Assembly: GCA_003342895.1 (NCBI GenBank)
Contig: PTFA01000011.1
Location: 3,645,644-3,709,643, forward strand
Length of the DNA stretch: 64,000 bases
Source: Casuarius casuarius
Lineage: Eukaryota; Chordata; Aves; Casuariiformes; Casuariidae
Reading direction: 5' to 3'
Shown: piece after piece, positions 23,510-36,184 of the stretch
Numbering within the stretch: position 1 is the stretch's first letter
Layout of the letters: every line of letters starts with the position of its first letter
Notes under the pieces: generated by a model
The model's input: the letters and a program-made list of their open reading frames with translations, nothing else
Told to the model about the DNA's origin: nothing
The model's database searches: none
Position numbers and translations under genes: made by a program

Positions 23510-24804
23510 ACACTTTTATGACAAATGTTGTTGGGTGTTATTTAATGCACATTCAAGAATACTTCTTCCCTCCCTCACTCTTTCAAACCTACACACTCTG
23601 AAGAGAGTTTTTGTTTTGTTGTTGCTCTGGAGTCTTTCATGCTTGCTAGAGTACATGGTGAAACTACCTTATTACACCCAGCTTTTCCTCATTGGTTGAA
23701 ATAAGCATCTTTATGCTTCACTTTCTTTTCTGCATCTAATACTTTGAAATGGAACATAACAATATTGGTATTCTTGAAAATGAAGATGAGGTCTTATTTG
23801 ATCATTTCTTCTGGCCAGGGCTTCTACATCTGTAAATAACTGCATCAAATACCTTTCTGCACATATTTTTCTTTTTTCAAATCTGACCTCCCTTAAAGCT
23901 GTTCTTCTGTATGTTTATACATACTCTTCTGTCTGTTTATACATCTGTGTTTTTAATACATGCATCCATATATAAACATTTGTAAAGGTAGAAGCGTAGG
24001 TTACATATATTTCTTTCATGTAAATCTAAACCTTGGATATTGTTCTCAAATATCTCTTTTAGTTGCTAATAAAAACAGATGACCATCTTGCTCAAAAATA
24101 AATTCACACCTTTTAAAAAGAATCTCTTTAATTTAATCAAGGGTCAAGTACAAAATAAGGCTGTCTTTTTTGGCTTCTGTGTGGTAGCTGTGTAGTATTT
24201 GATGTTCTATTTGTACAAATTCCCCAGTATTTTCAGATAAGGATTTTTTTTTATTATTTTAAACAATTCATCTTAAGTAGGTTTGTAATATTACTGGATT
24301 TTATCAGAACAATTTTAGATAATTCAAATCTCATTACTGCACAACTGAAATGTGAGAGGACCTCAGCCAGGTGCTTCTTTTGGAAAGTGGTTTACAACAG
24401 AATGATCTACCTACGTGTACAAGTTAATTGGAGAAGTCCTATCTGGAGTTGTTAGTTGGGCATCTTGTTGAACATTTGGAAAAAAAGATTCAATGTAGAT
24501 GTTAACATTAGCTCATGAAAGTCATCGGGTTTTGGCTCTATTTTTCCTCTCCTTCCTTTCTTCTCCCTGGGCTTACCTTTGTCACTGTTAGGCTCATTCA
24601 GGAATTCATTTTTGAGCATCTTCCCTTTTTTCCTAATATTGTGACTTAGAATAGAAGAGGCCAAATATAAGAGATTAATATAGCTGTAAACAATGAATCA
24701 GTGTTCTGGCTTCTGATTATGTGCATCCTCTACTGTGGCATGCTTGATGTAGCTGAGCATCTTCTAAATAGTGATGAAGTCACTCTCCATAGCTGAGGAG
24801 TTAA

Positions 24805-24930
24805 TTGTCTCCATTGATAGGCAAGAATCTGAGGCACAGGACAAACTTAGGCAACTTGCAAAGTCAGAGGATGTTTTTTAGCTGGGGAATCTAATCAGGA
24901 TAACCTCAGCTTGGCACTCTTAACTACACA
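24805..24930 (+). repeat. Degraded MIR-like SINE
   Basis: Sub-motifs follow the MIR order: TTGTCTCCATT, GAATCTGAGGCACAGGACAA, GGCAACTTGCAAAGTCAGAGG, and a 3' segment ending GGCACTCTTAACTAC. Divergence is high. The borders are by eye. Confidence 0.65.
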
Positions 24931-26994
24931 GTCATGTCTTTGTCTGCCGATCATGTCCATTGACTTGTTTGTGTCCATACTTTTCCATTTTCAATTTCTT
25001 TTTTGTATTTTGATGTAATACTTGTGTCTAATAGATTCTTGCAAAGTGCTACATCATTACAGAATAGAGCTTATGTGTACCACGTATCAGTTGGGTTGTT
25101 TATCCAGTTCTATCTGGAAATAATTTCTTAGATAATGTTGTATATCTGTGATCTTAACAATAAAAATAGAGGTAGCTCAATTGGACTACTAGCCCTTCAA
25201 AAACTACTGAGAACTTTCAGATAAAAGAAATCAGAAAACTTAGTACTGCCATTTCTTAAGGCTTGTTTATGATTCGAGTGTAATGGATGAAGTTGTTTTC
25301 AATAGTTTTTAGGGTTTTTTCCCCAGATAGCACACTGAATCTAGAAAAATTCAAAATCTAGTAAACTGTTTATTATTGACCACAAGAGGGTGCCATAGAC
25401 TTATATTCGGTTTGATGACTAAATGTTTAATACATAAAATTGATTACTGAATTCATCATAACTCAAAAATACTGGAAAAGCATGTGATGGGGCCATTATA
25501 CTTACAAATTCTTTTTCTACAGCACTTTACATTCTGAATGCTTTCCTCCATAAACATAGCACTCTGCCAGCTGCTAAAAAGATGCATTAATCATTCTTTT
25601 TGTGTTTTGTAATTATTTTGTGCTATGAAGTGCTCAGAGGTAATGCCCATGAAAATGATTTAAAAGTTTTTAAATTAAAAAAACGCTAGTAGAGGAAACT
25701 GAGATAGGTATAAAAAGCCTTGGAATCTTGACCTGGAAAACCACCTCTGTATTCGGTAATTGTTTCTCTCAGTACTTACTAATTCCAAGAATCCCAACGA
25801 AGATTGTTAATTAGCTTGATGATGCTTTGGCTTATGCTCCTTGTTAGCTGGCCTAAAACACTCAGTTGTGATTTATAAGGACTAAACATGCAACAGCTAA
25901 TTAATCTTCTGTTGGACTTTGATGGTTTGAACCAGTAACACAGGAGCACCATCTTCAGTTAGGAAAACAATAGCATGTAACGTTTAGAATAGGACTCAGT
26001 TAGTGAAGACTACCACTTGTTTAAATTATTGTCCAAACCTTGAGTGCTCCCCTCACCATGGGCTTGGGCTGCCTGTGCTCGAGACCAGCTCTAACGTGTA
26101 TCTGTGTGACTCTTGGTCAGATGTCTGGGCAAGAGCTGAGTGGTGAGAGTGAGCTGGGAGAAGCCTTCTGAGAAACTTCTCTTTGCTTGGGAGCAGCGTT
26201 GGAGCTCAGACCCTTACCACTTGACTTATCTTGATCCTGCTGACTTGACCTCAGACCTGCCCCACTACTATGGACCTGTCTGGTGCTCACTGGACTGTGG
26301 TTGACCCTGGTTACTGTCACTGGACCTGCTCTGCCCTCCTTGTTCAGATACTATGGGACTGCAAACCTTGTTGGTGAGGCCACTGTCCCACCTGTCTTGC
26401 TGTCACTCCCAGCTCCTCCTCCCTGGCAGAGCAGCTGGCCCTTGCAGTTCTGAAACAATTACTTTTTTCCTGTGGGGAAGCTCAGTCCATGAGTTTTTCA
26501 TGCAGAACGCTTGGAGTTGATCCCAAAGCTTTTTGAGTGAAGAACTTCTGTGCCTGGAGAGAGAATTTCTGTCTTGAATATTACAGTGTAACAAGATTAG
26601 AGTGTTAGGCTCATTTATTCTGGCTATAGTAAACACTGTTATTTGTATCCTGGTTTTCTGTGGAAACAAGGCTTATGTAGTAGCCATCTTGTCTGCGCAT
26701 TTGTTTCTGTCAGTTTCCATGCTTATTTTCAGTTAGATTCAGATTTGAAACAGGTAGTGACCTTGAAGCTAGGAAGCCCCTATACATGTCATGAAAATTG
26801 GGAGCTCAGTAGAGGGCACAAACCCCAGTTCTTGTCTCACTCAGGAAAAGATGACCACAACTCAGCTCTGGTTCTGTAGGTAATAGTCAGCTGGCTAGCC
26901 AGCTCTTAAAGTACAAGCTAATTGCTAGTTACCAAGCCAGAGGATATGAATGGGTGTTTGGAGTTGTGAGGAAAGGGAACACTGAGTGTATGAA

Positions 26995-27024
26995 AGATAT
27001 TAAAAGATGAGATATTAAAAGATG
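26995..27024 (+). repeat. 15-bp tandem duplication
   Basis: AGATATTAAAAGATG occurs twice back to back with no mismatch, followed by a looser third relative. It is a short AT-rich duplication with no visible function. Confidence 0.85.
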
Positions 27025-27145
27025 AGTATGAGTTATTAAAAGTATGAAAGCTTTTTTTTCTTTTTTTAAAGAAGTTGGACTTCACTAATTGTGCTGGTTG
27101 CAAAGCAACTTAGAGTCTTTTGGTTGATTGAGACCAAGCATGCAG

Positions 27146-27400
27146 TTAATATCTGAAGTGATTACATTTCATATTCTTAGTGGGTGTTTTCTTTTTATTC
27201 AAGGACCTAGTTGCTGTGGTGATGATTCTCAATTGTTTTTTCTCTAGATTTTCATATCGTTGATAGAAAGCCTTAACAATTCCCAGTTTACTCTTTGCTT
27301 CTAACTCCTTAACAGCTGTTAGACTCACTTTTGCATGTAATTTCTCCAGTTCAAACAAAATAGGTGGTACATTTATGGTGGCACATCCAACAACTGTGGC
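27146..27400 (-). pseudogene. Unidentified minus-strand open frame, possible retrocopy fragment
   Basis: I do not recognise this sequence. From about 27390 down to the stop at 27146 the minus strand reads as a lysine/glutamate-rich, helix-like peptide (VPPILFELEKLHAKVSLTAV, KELEAKSKLGIVKAFYQRYE, NLEKKQLRIITTATRSL) with protein-like composition. The part upstream of 27400 runs through the poly-G tract as a proline run and is probably not coding. An A-rich tract on the same strand at 27052-27067 could be a remnant tail. The open frame may be chance. No splice sites or promoter support it as a live gene. Confidence 0.2.
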
Positions 27401-27410
27401 AGGTATTGTT

Positions 27411-27424
27411 GGGGGGGGGGGGGG
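27411..27424 (+). repeat. Poly-G run of 14
   Basis: Fourteen consecutive G bases follow TATTGTT. Such runs are prone to sequencing and assembly error, so the exact length is uncertain. Confidence 0.9.
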
Positions 27425-27717
27425 AAGGAGTCTCTCCCTCAACCTTAGTGAGTTGTCAGTGTACCCACAAAGGTCTGGAACTATTTTATGCTGGTTTGGG
27501 TACTGCCACTGACTCAAGTTGTAACCTTACCCATTTTGTCCCACCCAGCCCCCTTTTCCACTCTATAAAAATGTAAATACATCTCAGTTTTGCAGGAATC
27601 ATATAAACTATTTGTAAATCATCTCAGTATTTCTAGATGAGAGGAATCTTTTTAAAAACAAGATGACTTCTGGTAATCACAAACACAGGGTAACTTGACA
27701 AAGCCATGAAGAGGATA

Positions 27718-27752
27718 TGTGTGTGTGTGTGTACATATATATTTATATGCAA
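27718..27752. repeat. (GT)n(AT)n microsatellite
   Basis: About seven GT units run into an ACATATATAT segment. Simple repeat. Confidence 0.8.
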
Positions 27753-29098
27753 ATATGAGAAAGACAGACTTTCAAAAGTTACTGGGCTGTATGTAAGTAA
27801 TCATGTACATAAGCATGTATATCATATAAAAAAAATCAAGATGCTTTTTATTTCTATAGTGTCTTATGCCAATGGAACCTATTAAACATCATCCAGTATT
27901 GCAAGGTAACTGTTTCTTGACTGAAATTAAGCAGTTGTTTAGGGATAAGAAACAGCAATAATTGCACAAAAATTGCAGTGTGATTTTAAGAACCTTGCAG
28001 AGTTCTTTCATGTTGGCATTTCACCAAAAACAGTTGTCTAATCAAGCATGAATTGGATTTTTGATTTGTTTTAAATGCTTAAATGAATTTCAATTAATTT
28101 AATTAAGTTTTCCCCCTAGATGACCACTTGAAAAATCCAGAAGATGTATGTGTTAGGGGGAAAGAGGGGAAGAAAATATAGGAAACAAAGATACTTGTCT
28201 CAGGTCATAATACTTGGCTTGCCAACAGCTTTGTATTCATGAAAGACATTACCTTACTATTCAATTGTGGTCCATGCAGCCATCCAGGAAAAAGAATATT
28301 GAATTTGCTCTATAATTAAAAGTAGCATTTCCAAAATAGAGGTTTGGTGGTGAAGTGCTGGAGTTTTTCTATATATGCTATAATGTAATAAGGCGAATTC
28401 ACCTGCAAATAACAGGTGCTAATATTAAATGTTAATGACCTGTGAGAGTATCTTGATTACTTAAAGGAAAAGAAGTATTCTGCTTCCATCTTTAAAATAT
28501 GGTATATGCAGTTGGATGTCCAGCACATTAAAAAAAAAAGCCAGAGCAGATCATAAAAGCCTCACTGAGAATGAAAGAATTGGACATTATATATTCAGTA
28601 GTCTCAAGTCTAGTGAGTATTCAGAGAGGGGTGTATTTCAAGTTTTTAGTAACATCTCCTATATAGGTTCCTAAAACCCATGTTGCATTGAAAATTTTAA
28701 GAGCATAGCAGGAACAGGAGACTGCTAGTCACAAGAAACAAAATAATGAATAGTATTTCATTCTTATACTGCATCAGGGCCTCTTTATTATCTCCCATAG
28801 GAAATGTACACTCATGGCCATGTTTGTCTTTATGGTATTGCACAGGTTTCTGTTTTCTTTTATTCTTTGTCTTTAGATGTGGCAGGGTTTCCATTTGCAC
28901 AATGCAGCTGCAAGGAATACTGACAGTCAAGTGGGGTTGCCTTGGAAAAGCAGTATTCTCATACACACAGGGGAGCAGTTGTAGTGAGACCAAGTCCTCT
29001 TTGCTCCCCATTGGGAGCTGCAAAGCAAGACCTGGAGTTAGGCACTCTCTTTTATCCAGCTGTCCATTTGCAATGCTGGCAAATATGCAGGGGACAGA

Positions 29099-29165
29099 CT
29101 AATCCCATTGGAATGCAGCAATTATCACTAAATAAGTATTAATTGCTGCATTCCAAGGGGATTAG
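29099..29165. repeat. 26-bp near-perfect inverted repeat with 15-base spacer
   Basis: The left arm (29099-29124) and right arm (29140-29165) pair at 25 of 26 positions, with a single A/G mismatch at 29107/29157. The outer ends read CTAATCC and GGATTAG. CAGA is present directly outside both ends (29095-29098 and 29166-29169), which could be a 4-bp target-site duplication. It may be a very short palindromic MITE or a hairpin RNA. The stem is shorter than is usual for a microRNA precursor including its basal segment. Confidence 0.85.
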
Positions 29166-32100
29166 CAGAGTGGAACCCAATTACAGCACAGCGAAGCCTC
29201 ACTGTAAGGCACGACAGTGCATTGAAATGCAGTGAAGCAATGCAGGACTGTCAGTCTGCAACATTTTGTCAATATAAATTGAGATCTTACACACTGTAAA
29301 CAGCAGGCTTTTTTTTTTTTTTCTTTTCTGTGCATTAGTCTAGTGCATGAATGGCATGCCTTGCTGAGGGCTACAACTTGCTCACTAGAGAGAGCTGTTG
29401 TCTATTTAACACCCATTATCTTTGCGTGAGCATCTCCGAAAATTATTGTGATACTTGCTGAGTTAGTTGTGGTACTACAGCTCTCATTCCCTGCTGGATC
29501 AGGGGCAAGGCCCTGCAGTCTGACTGTAGATTCTCCCCTGTCTTTAAGGTCAGCCAGCTCCTCTGTTAGGTGATGTAGGTATTAATTTTGCCTGTAAGTA
29601 GTAACTGTACCAAATAGGCTTAGGGGAACTTCTGATAACTGGCCTGTTCTTAGTCCCAGCGGTCTGTGGTGATGATTACAGGCAAGCTCTCTGTGGTAGC
29701 AATGCATGAGCCAGAGGGCAGTGTGTAGTTATTTTTTATCCTCAGCTTGACTGTGGTGCAGGTTTGATTTTTAGTTTTCATTTATTTCCTGTTAAAACTG
29801 CAAACACTGCTGCTTTCGTACAGCGTAGCCAGTAAGCATAAAAAAAGGATGCTTCGGAGGGTGAATCAGCCCCTTGCATTAGATCTCTTCCAGAATTTCA
29901 TGTGTCCAGGGAAGGAATGACATATTGATGCACAGAACCAAGTGAATGCATGCTTTGTCTATTTTCTGAAAGATATTCTACCTTATAAATAATGAGCTGC
30001 ACCTTAACCAGTGTTAAACACAACTGAGTTGTAGATGAGGACTACTTCAATTCCCTGACCAATTCAGTTTCAGGAACCATAAATAAAGTCTTGCACTCTT
30101 CCCAGTGCAGGTAATTTTTGAAATGCACTTTCCTCTACAGATGTGCTTAGACAAAGAGTTAAGTTAGCTGAGAGGTTTTCTTTGCCCTGCAGGGAGGGTT
30201 TTGTCTTCACTGTGGCCTTGTCTGTACTGAGGAAAAATTGCTGCTGTTTCAGCTGAACTAGCGTTGGCATTAATCTGTACTCTAGTGTTAACAAGGTGCT
30301 TATGATCTGACTGAAATGAGTAAACTGAAACATCAGCATTGTTTAAGCTGTTGGGGAAAAAAGCAGGTATGAGGTTGCCTAATGTACAATGTGGGAGAAA
30401 CTGCCAAAATTTTAACTGTTCTATGTAGTTCCTAGAGATGCAAAGGCAAGTGGGCTGAAAAGAAGGTGGCACTGTAAGAAAATCATTTCTTGTAGGGTAA
30501 TGCAGGCCATATGAACACAGAAATATCATTTGCTTAGAAAAGAGACTATTTCTCCTTTTATGTTTTTCTGTACCCCTAAACTGCTTGTGATCTACTATCT
30601 CCTGTGATGTGTCTATTTTGAGAATAACTCACAATACAAGCATGGCTACTCTCTTGCATACTTTCATTGTATTTAGATTATAGTGATACACTTGCCTGCT
30701 TGCAAAATCTGGGGGATTGAGAAGAGAGAATTTCCAGGGGCACTATCATGCAAAGTCTGACTCGACCCATACTTCTAAATGAAGTCCGTATATTCTTGCT
30801 CTGACCTTTCCCTAGCCAGACCAACATCAAAACATGGTGGCCCAAGTGCTGTTCTCCCAGTGTGCCTGCTGTTGCCATTAATCTCACTTTCTTATACAGC
30901 ACTTCATTCCTTTTCCTTGCCTTTGGCCTTAACTCTTTATTCAAAGTGATAATTTGCTGGCTTTCTGCCTGAGGGAAAAGCTATGATCAATAACAGGAGG
31001 AGACAGGGGTCAGCAGAATAGTGATGAGCAGTGCCATTTGCTCCTCTGAAAATTCTGTTACCAAAAAATATCAAGAGCTAGTACGATATTATTTTAGCTT
31101 TTGGATAAGGGGTCAAATGAGATTTAGGTGGCCTGCAGTGGAAGCAGGAGTCCTTTTCCTCTCACTAACTCCTTACTTCAGTCAATATTCTGTTATTTGG
31201 AGAAGGGGACAGAGAGGGCTTTATCAGGGTCCTGTTGGAATATGGACCACGTACCCCAGCACAGCCATTTGTGGATATAATGATGCCTCTTCCAACTCCA
31301 ACATGTGGTGGTGGCTTTGCTGGGCTGTGCTTCACCCTCTGCCTGGCAGTGAGTCAGGGACCATATCCAGCCTCCTCTTGCTGCTTCAGGGGTTAAAGAG
31401 CACAGCAGGAAACTCTCCTTGAGGCTGGGGGAGGGCAAAGAGTGGGCACTACCATCTAAGCATCCTAGAATGGCACACAGCACTAAGTTTTGGGCACTGT
31501 AGTGCCTAATAATTTTGGTATAGTTTAATACTATATATAATAATTATTATTAAATAAAAGGTGAATACCATGTTAGCAATATATTACCCTTCATTACTCA
31601 AGAGAACAAGGTAAGGAATTTCTTGGTCTGCTTCTTCCAAGAATTTCAATAAGCTTTGCTTCGAAAAGGCTATAAATCCTTTTTATATGCACAGTAACTC
31701 TCACTCTGCCAGTCTTCTTCAGACTATTAGGAAACAGTTATCACCAATCCTGTTCCCATTTCTGGTACGGGACCACATTCTTCTCTCTCCCTCTCATTTC
31801 TAAAAACTAGAAATGATAAAAAAAATTAAGATACCTGTGTGTCCCCGCAGCCTAAGATCTGACCCTGGAATTCATTAATAGAATTAATATTGTAAACATT
31901 CAGCAATCTCGTGTTGAACTTTTTTTTTTTGGTGGGGTAGGAGGAGGTGGGGTAGGCTTTAAAGTGCCTCTAAGTCACGTTTTCAAGCTTTTTCTGATTC
32001 ACAATTGTCTAAAATGTAGTCTTTATTTCTGTTAATATGAGCAAAGATTTTCATTCACATTAAAAAAGAGCACAATAGTGTGAGATTTCACATCATTATG

Positions 32101-34100
32101 TCCATATGTAAATTAGACAAAATACTAATTAATGCCCTAATACTTTCCTGGAGAAATTACTTCCATCTAATATCTCCTTCTCAGGAAGTTCTTTCTAAAC
32201 TCCGAATTTCTCCTTTCTTAATTTCATCTCTTTATGCTCAGTTGTTTCTCCTCTCTATTGCACTAAGTAAATCCTTTTATTAACTTCTTGATAATAACAA
32301 CAACAAAAAATGTAATACTAGTGAGAAATGTTGAGGAGGAAATATCCCTCACCACACCCTGGCTCCCCTTGCTTTTTTCCCCATGCATTTAAAAATTCTA
32401 TGTTTTTTAAAAAGACTACAAAGTGTTCCTGATTCCTGGTTCTCTTCCCACTGCTAGTGCTTTCTGTTCTCTGTCTCACTTAAGACTTAATTTCTCTGTC
32501 TGTAAAAGCTTAACTGCCCCAGCTTTGTAAGGCTAATTTGAAAAGCATGTTGAAGTCCTCTGATAAAAGCATAATGAAATTATTTAATATTGTTAACACA
32601 AATCAGTTTATCATCTTTTGTCAGCTCATAGTGTGAAATGTTCTCCAGAGTGGCCTTTGCTGGGTTACTGCTTAAATATGCTTATTTTCTTGCCTGTATG
32701 GTTATCTGCAGCTGCATACTGAATGTTGCTTTAATACCATCTGATCTGATCTCCAGCTTGGCTTCTTGAGGAGACAAACTTCATGATTGTTCTAATTCAG
32801 TCTGCCAGTCACTGCTACCCCAATAACTTTTGAACCGAGGGTCAACTTTAATCCAATTAAACACATGAGTCTCAAGAAAATTCAGTTCCTACTTGTCATT
32901 TCATGTAGCTAGCTACAGAGAGCCTATTAGTGCTCCCAGTGAATCAGCAGCAGAGAAAACAGGGCATTTTTGCTTTTGCTGGCCCAGCAATGAGCAGCTG
33001 GCCCTGGGCTGCTTGGTTAGTCAATCAGCACNCACACATGTGCTTCAAGTCAGCCTTGTTCCCCACTGCTCCTTCCCCAGCCCCCTGGCCTGGCAGAGGT
33101 CAGCACAGGAGAGCTGAGGGTGCAGGAAGGCCATAGGGGTATTCTTATACACCTTGGCTTAGAGGAACGCAGAAGGGACTGCCAAAACCGTGCTGGATGA
33201 AAAACACAGGCCTGCAGGAAACTAGACTTCACGAGTGCAGCTGCTGGGTGGACCTGCCCTGTTTGGAGCTGCTTAGAGTACAGTATTAACTACAGAGTTT
33301 AGAATGCAAGGCTGAAAAGTCCTAGTAATTCCCAGAAAATAACCACACTGAAACCACACTTCCTTATTCTGGGCCGTGCTGATTTACCTCGATGTCTGTG
33401 GCTAGAGGACAGCTACAGTAAGCAGGTTGAAGCTCAAGGCCCACCAAGTCTGTAGGTGTGGCATACATAGCTAGAGGCTGCCAAGCTTTCTGTTTCACCC
33501 TTGGGGAGGAGGAGGAGGAGGTGCACAATGTGCTCTCCCACAGAGATTGCACAGGCTCTCCTCCGCGCACAGGCTGCAGTGACTCCGAGGACAAAATGGC
33601 TTCAGAGTTCTCCACATGCAAAGCGTTTTTCAAAATACAAGATGTGGTATGTTCACATCAAAGGGCATCCCTGTTTCCTGGTTACATACAAGTACAATGA
33701 GACAGGTAGTGCCAGCTGTGCTGTTGGTTTATGTTGTGTGGACACGGTCTGCAAAGACAGAGAGCGAGTCCAGCTCTTTAGGAGGCAGGCTACCAGATAG
33801 CCCTGAGAGTGCAGCAACTTTCAGTCACTAATGCTATTTCTGTAGTTCAGTCAGAGATGTAGAAGTGAACTTTATGCCTTTACCAGTTCAGCTAGCTACT
33901 TGTTCAGGAGTGACTTGAGCTTGCTTACAATTTAAACTTCTATTTACCATATACTGCATACTGAACATAGTTACACAGTATCCTTTTGAACCATGGATGA
34001 ATTTCATACCGGATATACTTTCTAGGCCCCTTTTAGAGATCAGCAGCTACAGAATTAGAATGTCTTAGAAACCATCAGACAAACTAAAAAAGAAAAAAAA

Positions 34101-34348
34101 ATCTTAGAAAAGAAAGAAAAATACAAAAGGAAACCCCAAACCTCTGAAGCCGCCTGGTTGTGAGGCAGAGGAAGGTGCATGTGTTTCGGCTACGCTGCCG
34201 GCAGGTGGACTCTGAAAGACCTTATAGAACTGGTGCTTCCTGTGGAGGCAGGCAGAAGAACAAAGCTCGTGGAGGTGCCTTTTCTCCTTCTTGCCCCGCT
34301 CCACTAAACCGTGGCCTCCAATTCCCTGACACTGCCCAGGGGAGCGAG
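34101..34348 (+). promoter_or_regulatory. CD247: CD247 proximal promoter and 5'UTR
   Basis: The stretch directly upstream of the CD247 start codon is less AT-rich than its surroundings and has no TATA box. GCTTCCTGTGG at 34235-34245 joins an ETS core (inverted GGAAG) to a RUNX-like TGTGG, a pairing common in T-cell genes. CD247 is known to be T/NK-lineage expressed. The start site is not visible, so the boundary between promoter and 5'UTR is unknown. Confidence 0.45.
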
Positions 34349-34406
34349 ATGAAGTGGAAGAGGATTGTTATCTTTGCTATCCTGCAGGCACAGCTCCCAA
34401 TTACAG
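34349..34406 (+). CDS. CD247: CD247 (TCR/CD3 zeta chain) coding exon 1, signal peptide
   Basis: CD247 encodes the zeta chain of the T-cell receptor complex, a disulfide-linked dimer whose three cytoplasmic ITAMs recruit ZAP-70. This exon encodes MKWKRIVIFAILQAQLPIT plus the first base of the next codon, followed by a donor GTAAGG (phase 1). The human signal peptide also begins MKWK and contains AILQAQLPIT, an exact match over ten residues. Exon 1 of human CD247 is likewise a short signal-peptide exon followed by a very long intron. The gene lies downstream of CREG1 on the same strand, as in other amniotes. The transmembrane and ITAM exons are not in the window. Confidence 0.9.
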
Positions 34407-36159
34407 GTAAGGCAGGCTTTTATATTACAAGGAGCTATTTTGAAACTCTTTTGAGGTGAGGAAAGAGCATGATGTTTCTGTTGGATTCCCCACCCTTTTG
34501 GTAGCAGGAGGATATCTGTGTGCAAAGCTTGACCATATCTGTCCCCCTAATTATGGCTGGTTATGTACTAGTTCAGGACTGGGGCTGCAGGACTCGTCAA
34601 ATATGAACTCCCTTGCTATAAAGATACCCTTTGGAGGGTATGGAGGAGGAAATGAGGGCAGCAGCAGTAGATACTGTGTGTGAGGCCTGCTTTTGTTGTG
34701 TCAGAGCGAATGCGGTAGCTGAATAACAATTTGTAGCTAAACGTGATTCTCAGCCTTCACCCGAACAGCTTTCCTTGGGATTTAAAAGGAGAAATTTGAT
34801 ACAATATTGAAAATGTAGTCAGTTTCAGTAACGTACATAAGAGAGGCTTTTAATTTAGTTAGATAAAATTAGAGATGAGTTATTTCTCAGTAGTATGTTG
34901 GTTTGCAATAAATGGCATACCCAGTAGGTTGGAAATAGGGGAGAGTATTCAATGATAAAAAGACTAAAATCCTTCCGCTTGTGTCATTACCTTCATGCTT
35001 GTCTCTACTAGACACAGTTTAAAATGAAAAAATGTTGCCTTTATATATTTATTTCTCATGGTGTATACATTGGCTCCTCTTGGGCAGAAAGTGAAGCAGC
35101 TTGAGTATGCACAAATCTTCAAAAGTCGCATTCATTTTGGGAGAGAGGAATGTTCTTCTTAGTAGTTCACAGGAGCAAAATAATTGAATTTACATCCAGA
35201 GAAGGCCTAGAGATAGGCCTGAGTTTGTAGAAGTCCGCAGCTATGAAAGACTAGTAGGCTGCCTTTGAGCATGTATTTAAAAAAAATAAAATCCACTGGA
35301 AGAGTTTCACCCATAATGTGTGTAGTGAATATTCTTAACAAATACACCATCCTTATACTGAAAATCTTTGGAGACTGTGACAAACTTTTTATTCAAGTTT
35401 TCTGGAGATTAGAGAAAGAATTCATAGCCACTCACACTGTGGAACCAGTTCTAGTAATTTGTGGAGATTGTTTCAAGAGGATTTTAACTAGACTTGCATT
35501 CTCTGTGGTAAGTATGCGTTCTTCTATTTGTGTTACATTTATCAAGCCTGTGTCCCTTTCTGATACCTAAGTGCATTGTGGACACTGTATGCAGAGATGA
35601 AAATATGAGACATGAATAAACACTAGAATACCCTTTCCCCAGGCCTATGAAAAAAGCTCTGAAATTTACAGACCCTTAAGATTTCTCAAGAAAAGGTGAT
35701 TTTATTTCATAGCCCTACACAGAAATTAGTTAAGGTCAAAATGTATCTTGAAGAAATCTTTTCTCATTTTCTCCTTTTATTCTGTCCCAAGACATCAGTA
35801 TTTTGCATAGTTCATTTGTACATTTTCAGCAGGAAATTGTTATTGAAAAATATATAAAATGATGTAATACAGTTTGCAAATGGCTAAAGCCAAGCACTTT
35901 AAGGGCCTTTGATGAACAGTTCTTAGGGCTATTCACATTCACAAAGAATACATAGGATCAAATTTTGAACAGGCCACAGTTGCCATTGTTTTGGAGATGG
36001 CTGCCTAAGGATTTGAAGGGAAAGCATGTTTGACAGGATACCTGTAATTCTTCAAGGAGTAGTAGAATTTAGCTTAAGAGTATAGGTAAAATAAAAGAAA
36101 GCTAGCACAATATTTGTAGAATCATTGCTACATTATTGATGCAAGGTATTGACACTGTT

Positions 36160-36184
36160 AAAAAAAAAAAAAAAAAAAAAAAAA
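36160..36184 (+). repeat. Poly-A run of 25
   Basis: Twenty-five uninterrupted A bases follow CACTGTT. It could be the tail of a retroposed sequence, but I see no recognisable source upstream and no clear target-site duplication. Confidence 0.85.

Larger units (their letters stand above)
21908..23525 (+). other. CREG1: Probable CREG1 exon 4 (3'UTR)
   Basis: The stretch runs from the acceptor at 21907 to the first convincing polyadenylation signal. It contains no long open frame on the + strand. The length, about 1.6 kb, is near what is expected for the CREG1 3'UTR. A 12-bp hairpin at 22004-22043 lies inside it. Confidence 0.5.
23530..34100. other. Intergenic stretch between CREG1 and CD247
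   Basis: About 10.6 kb without a recognised gene. It contains a MIR-like SINE (24805-24930), an unidentified minus-strand open frame (27146-27400), a run of 14 G (27411-27424), a GT/AT microsatellite (about 27718-27752), a 15-bp duplication (26995-27024), a striking inverted repeat (29099-29165) and a T tract near 29309-29323. The rest is unremarkable AT-rich sequence. Confidence 0.6.

Noticed and set aside
36160..36184. Poly-A run as proof of a retrogene
   Set aside because: No source sequence or target-site duplication could be recognised upstream, so it is listed only as a simple repeat.
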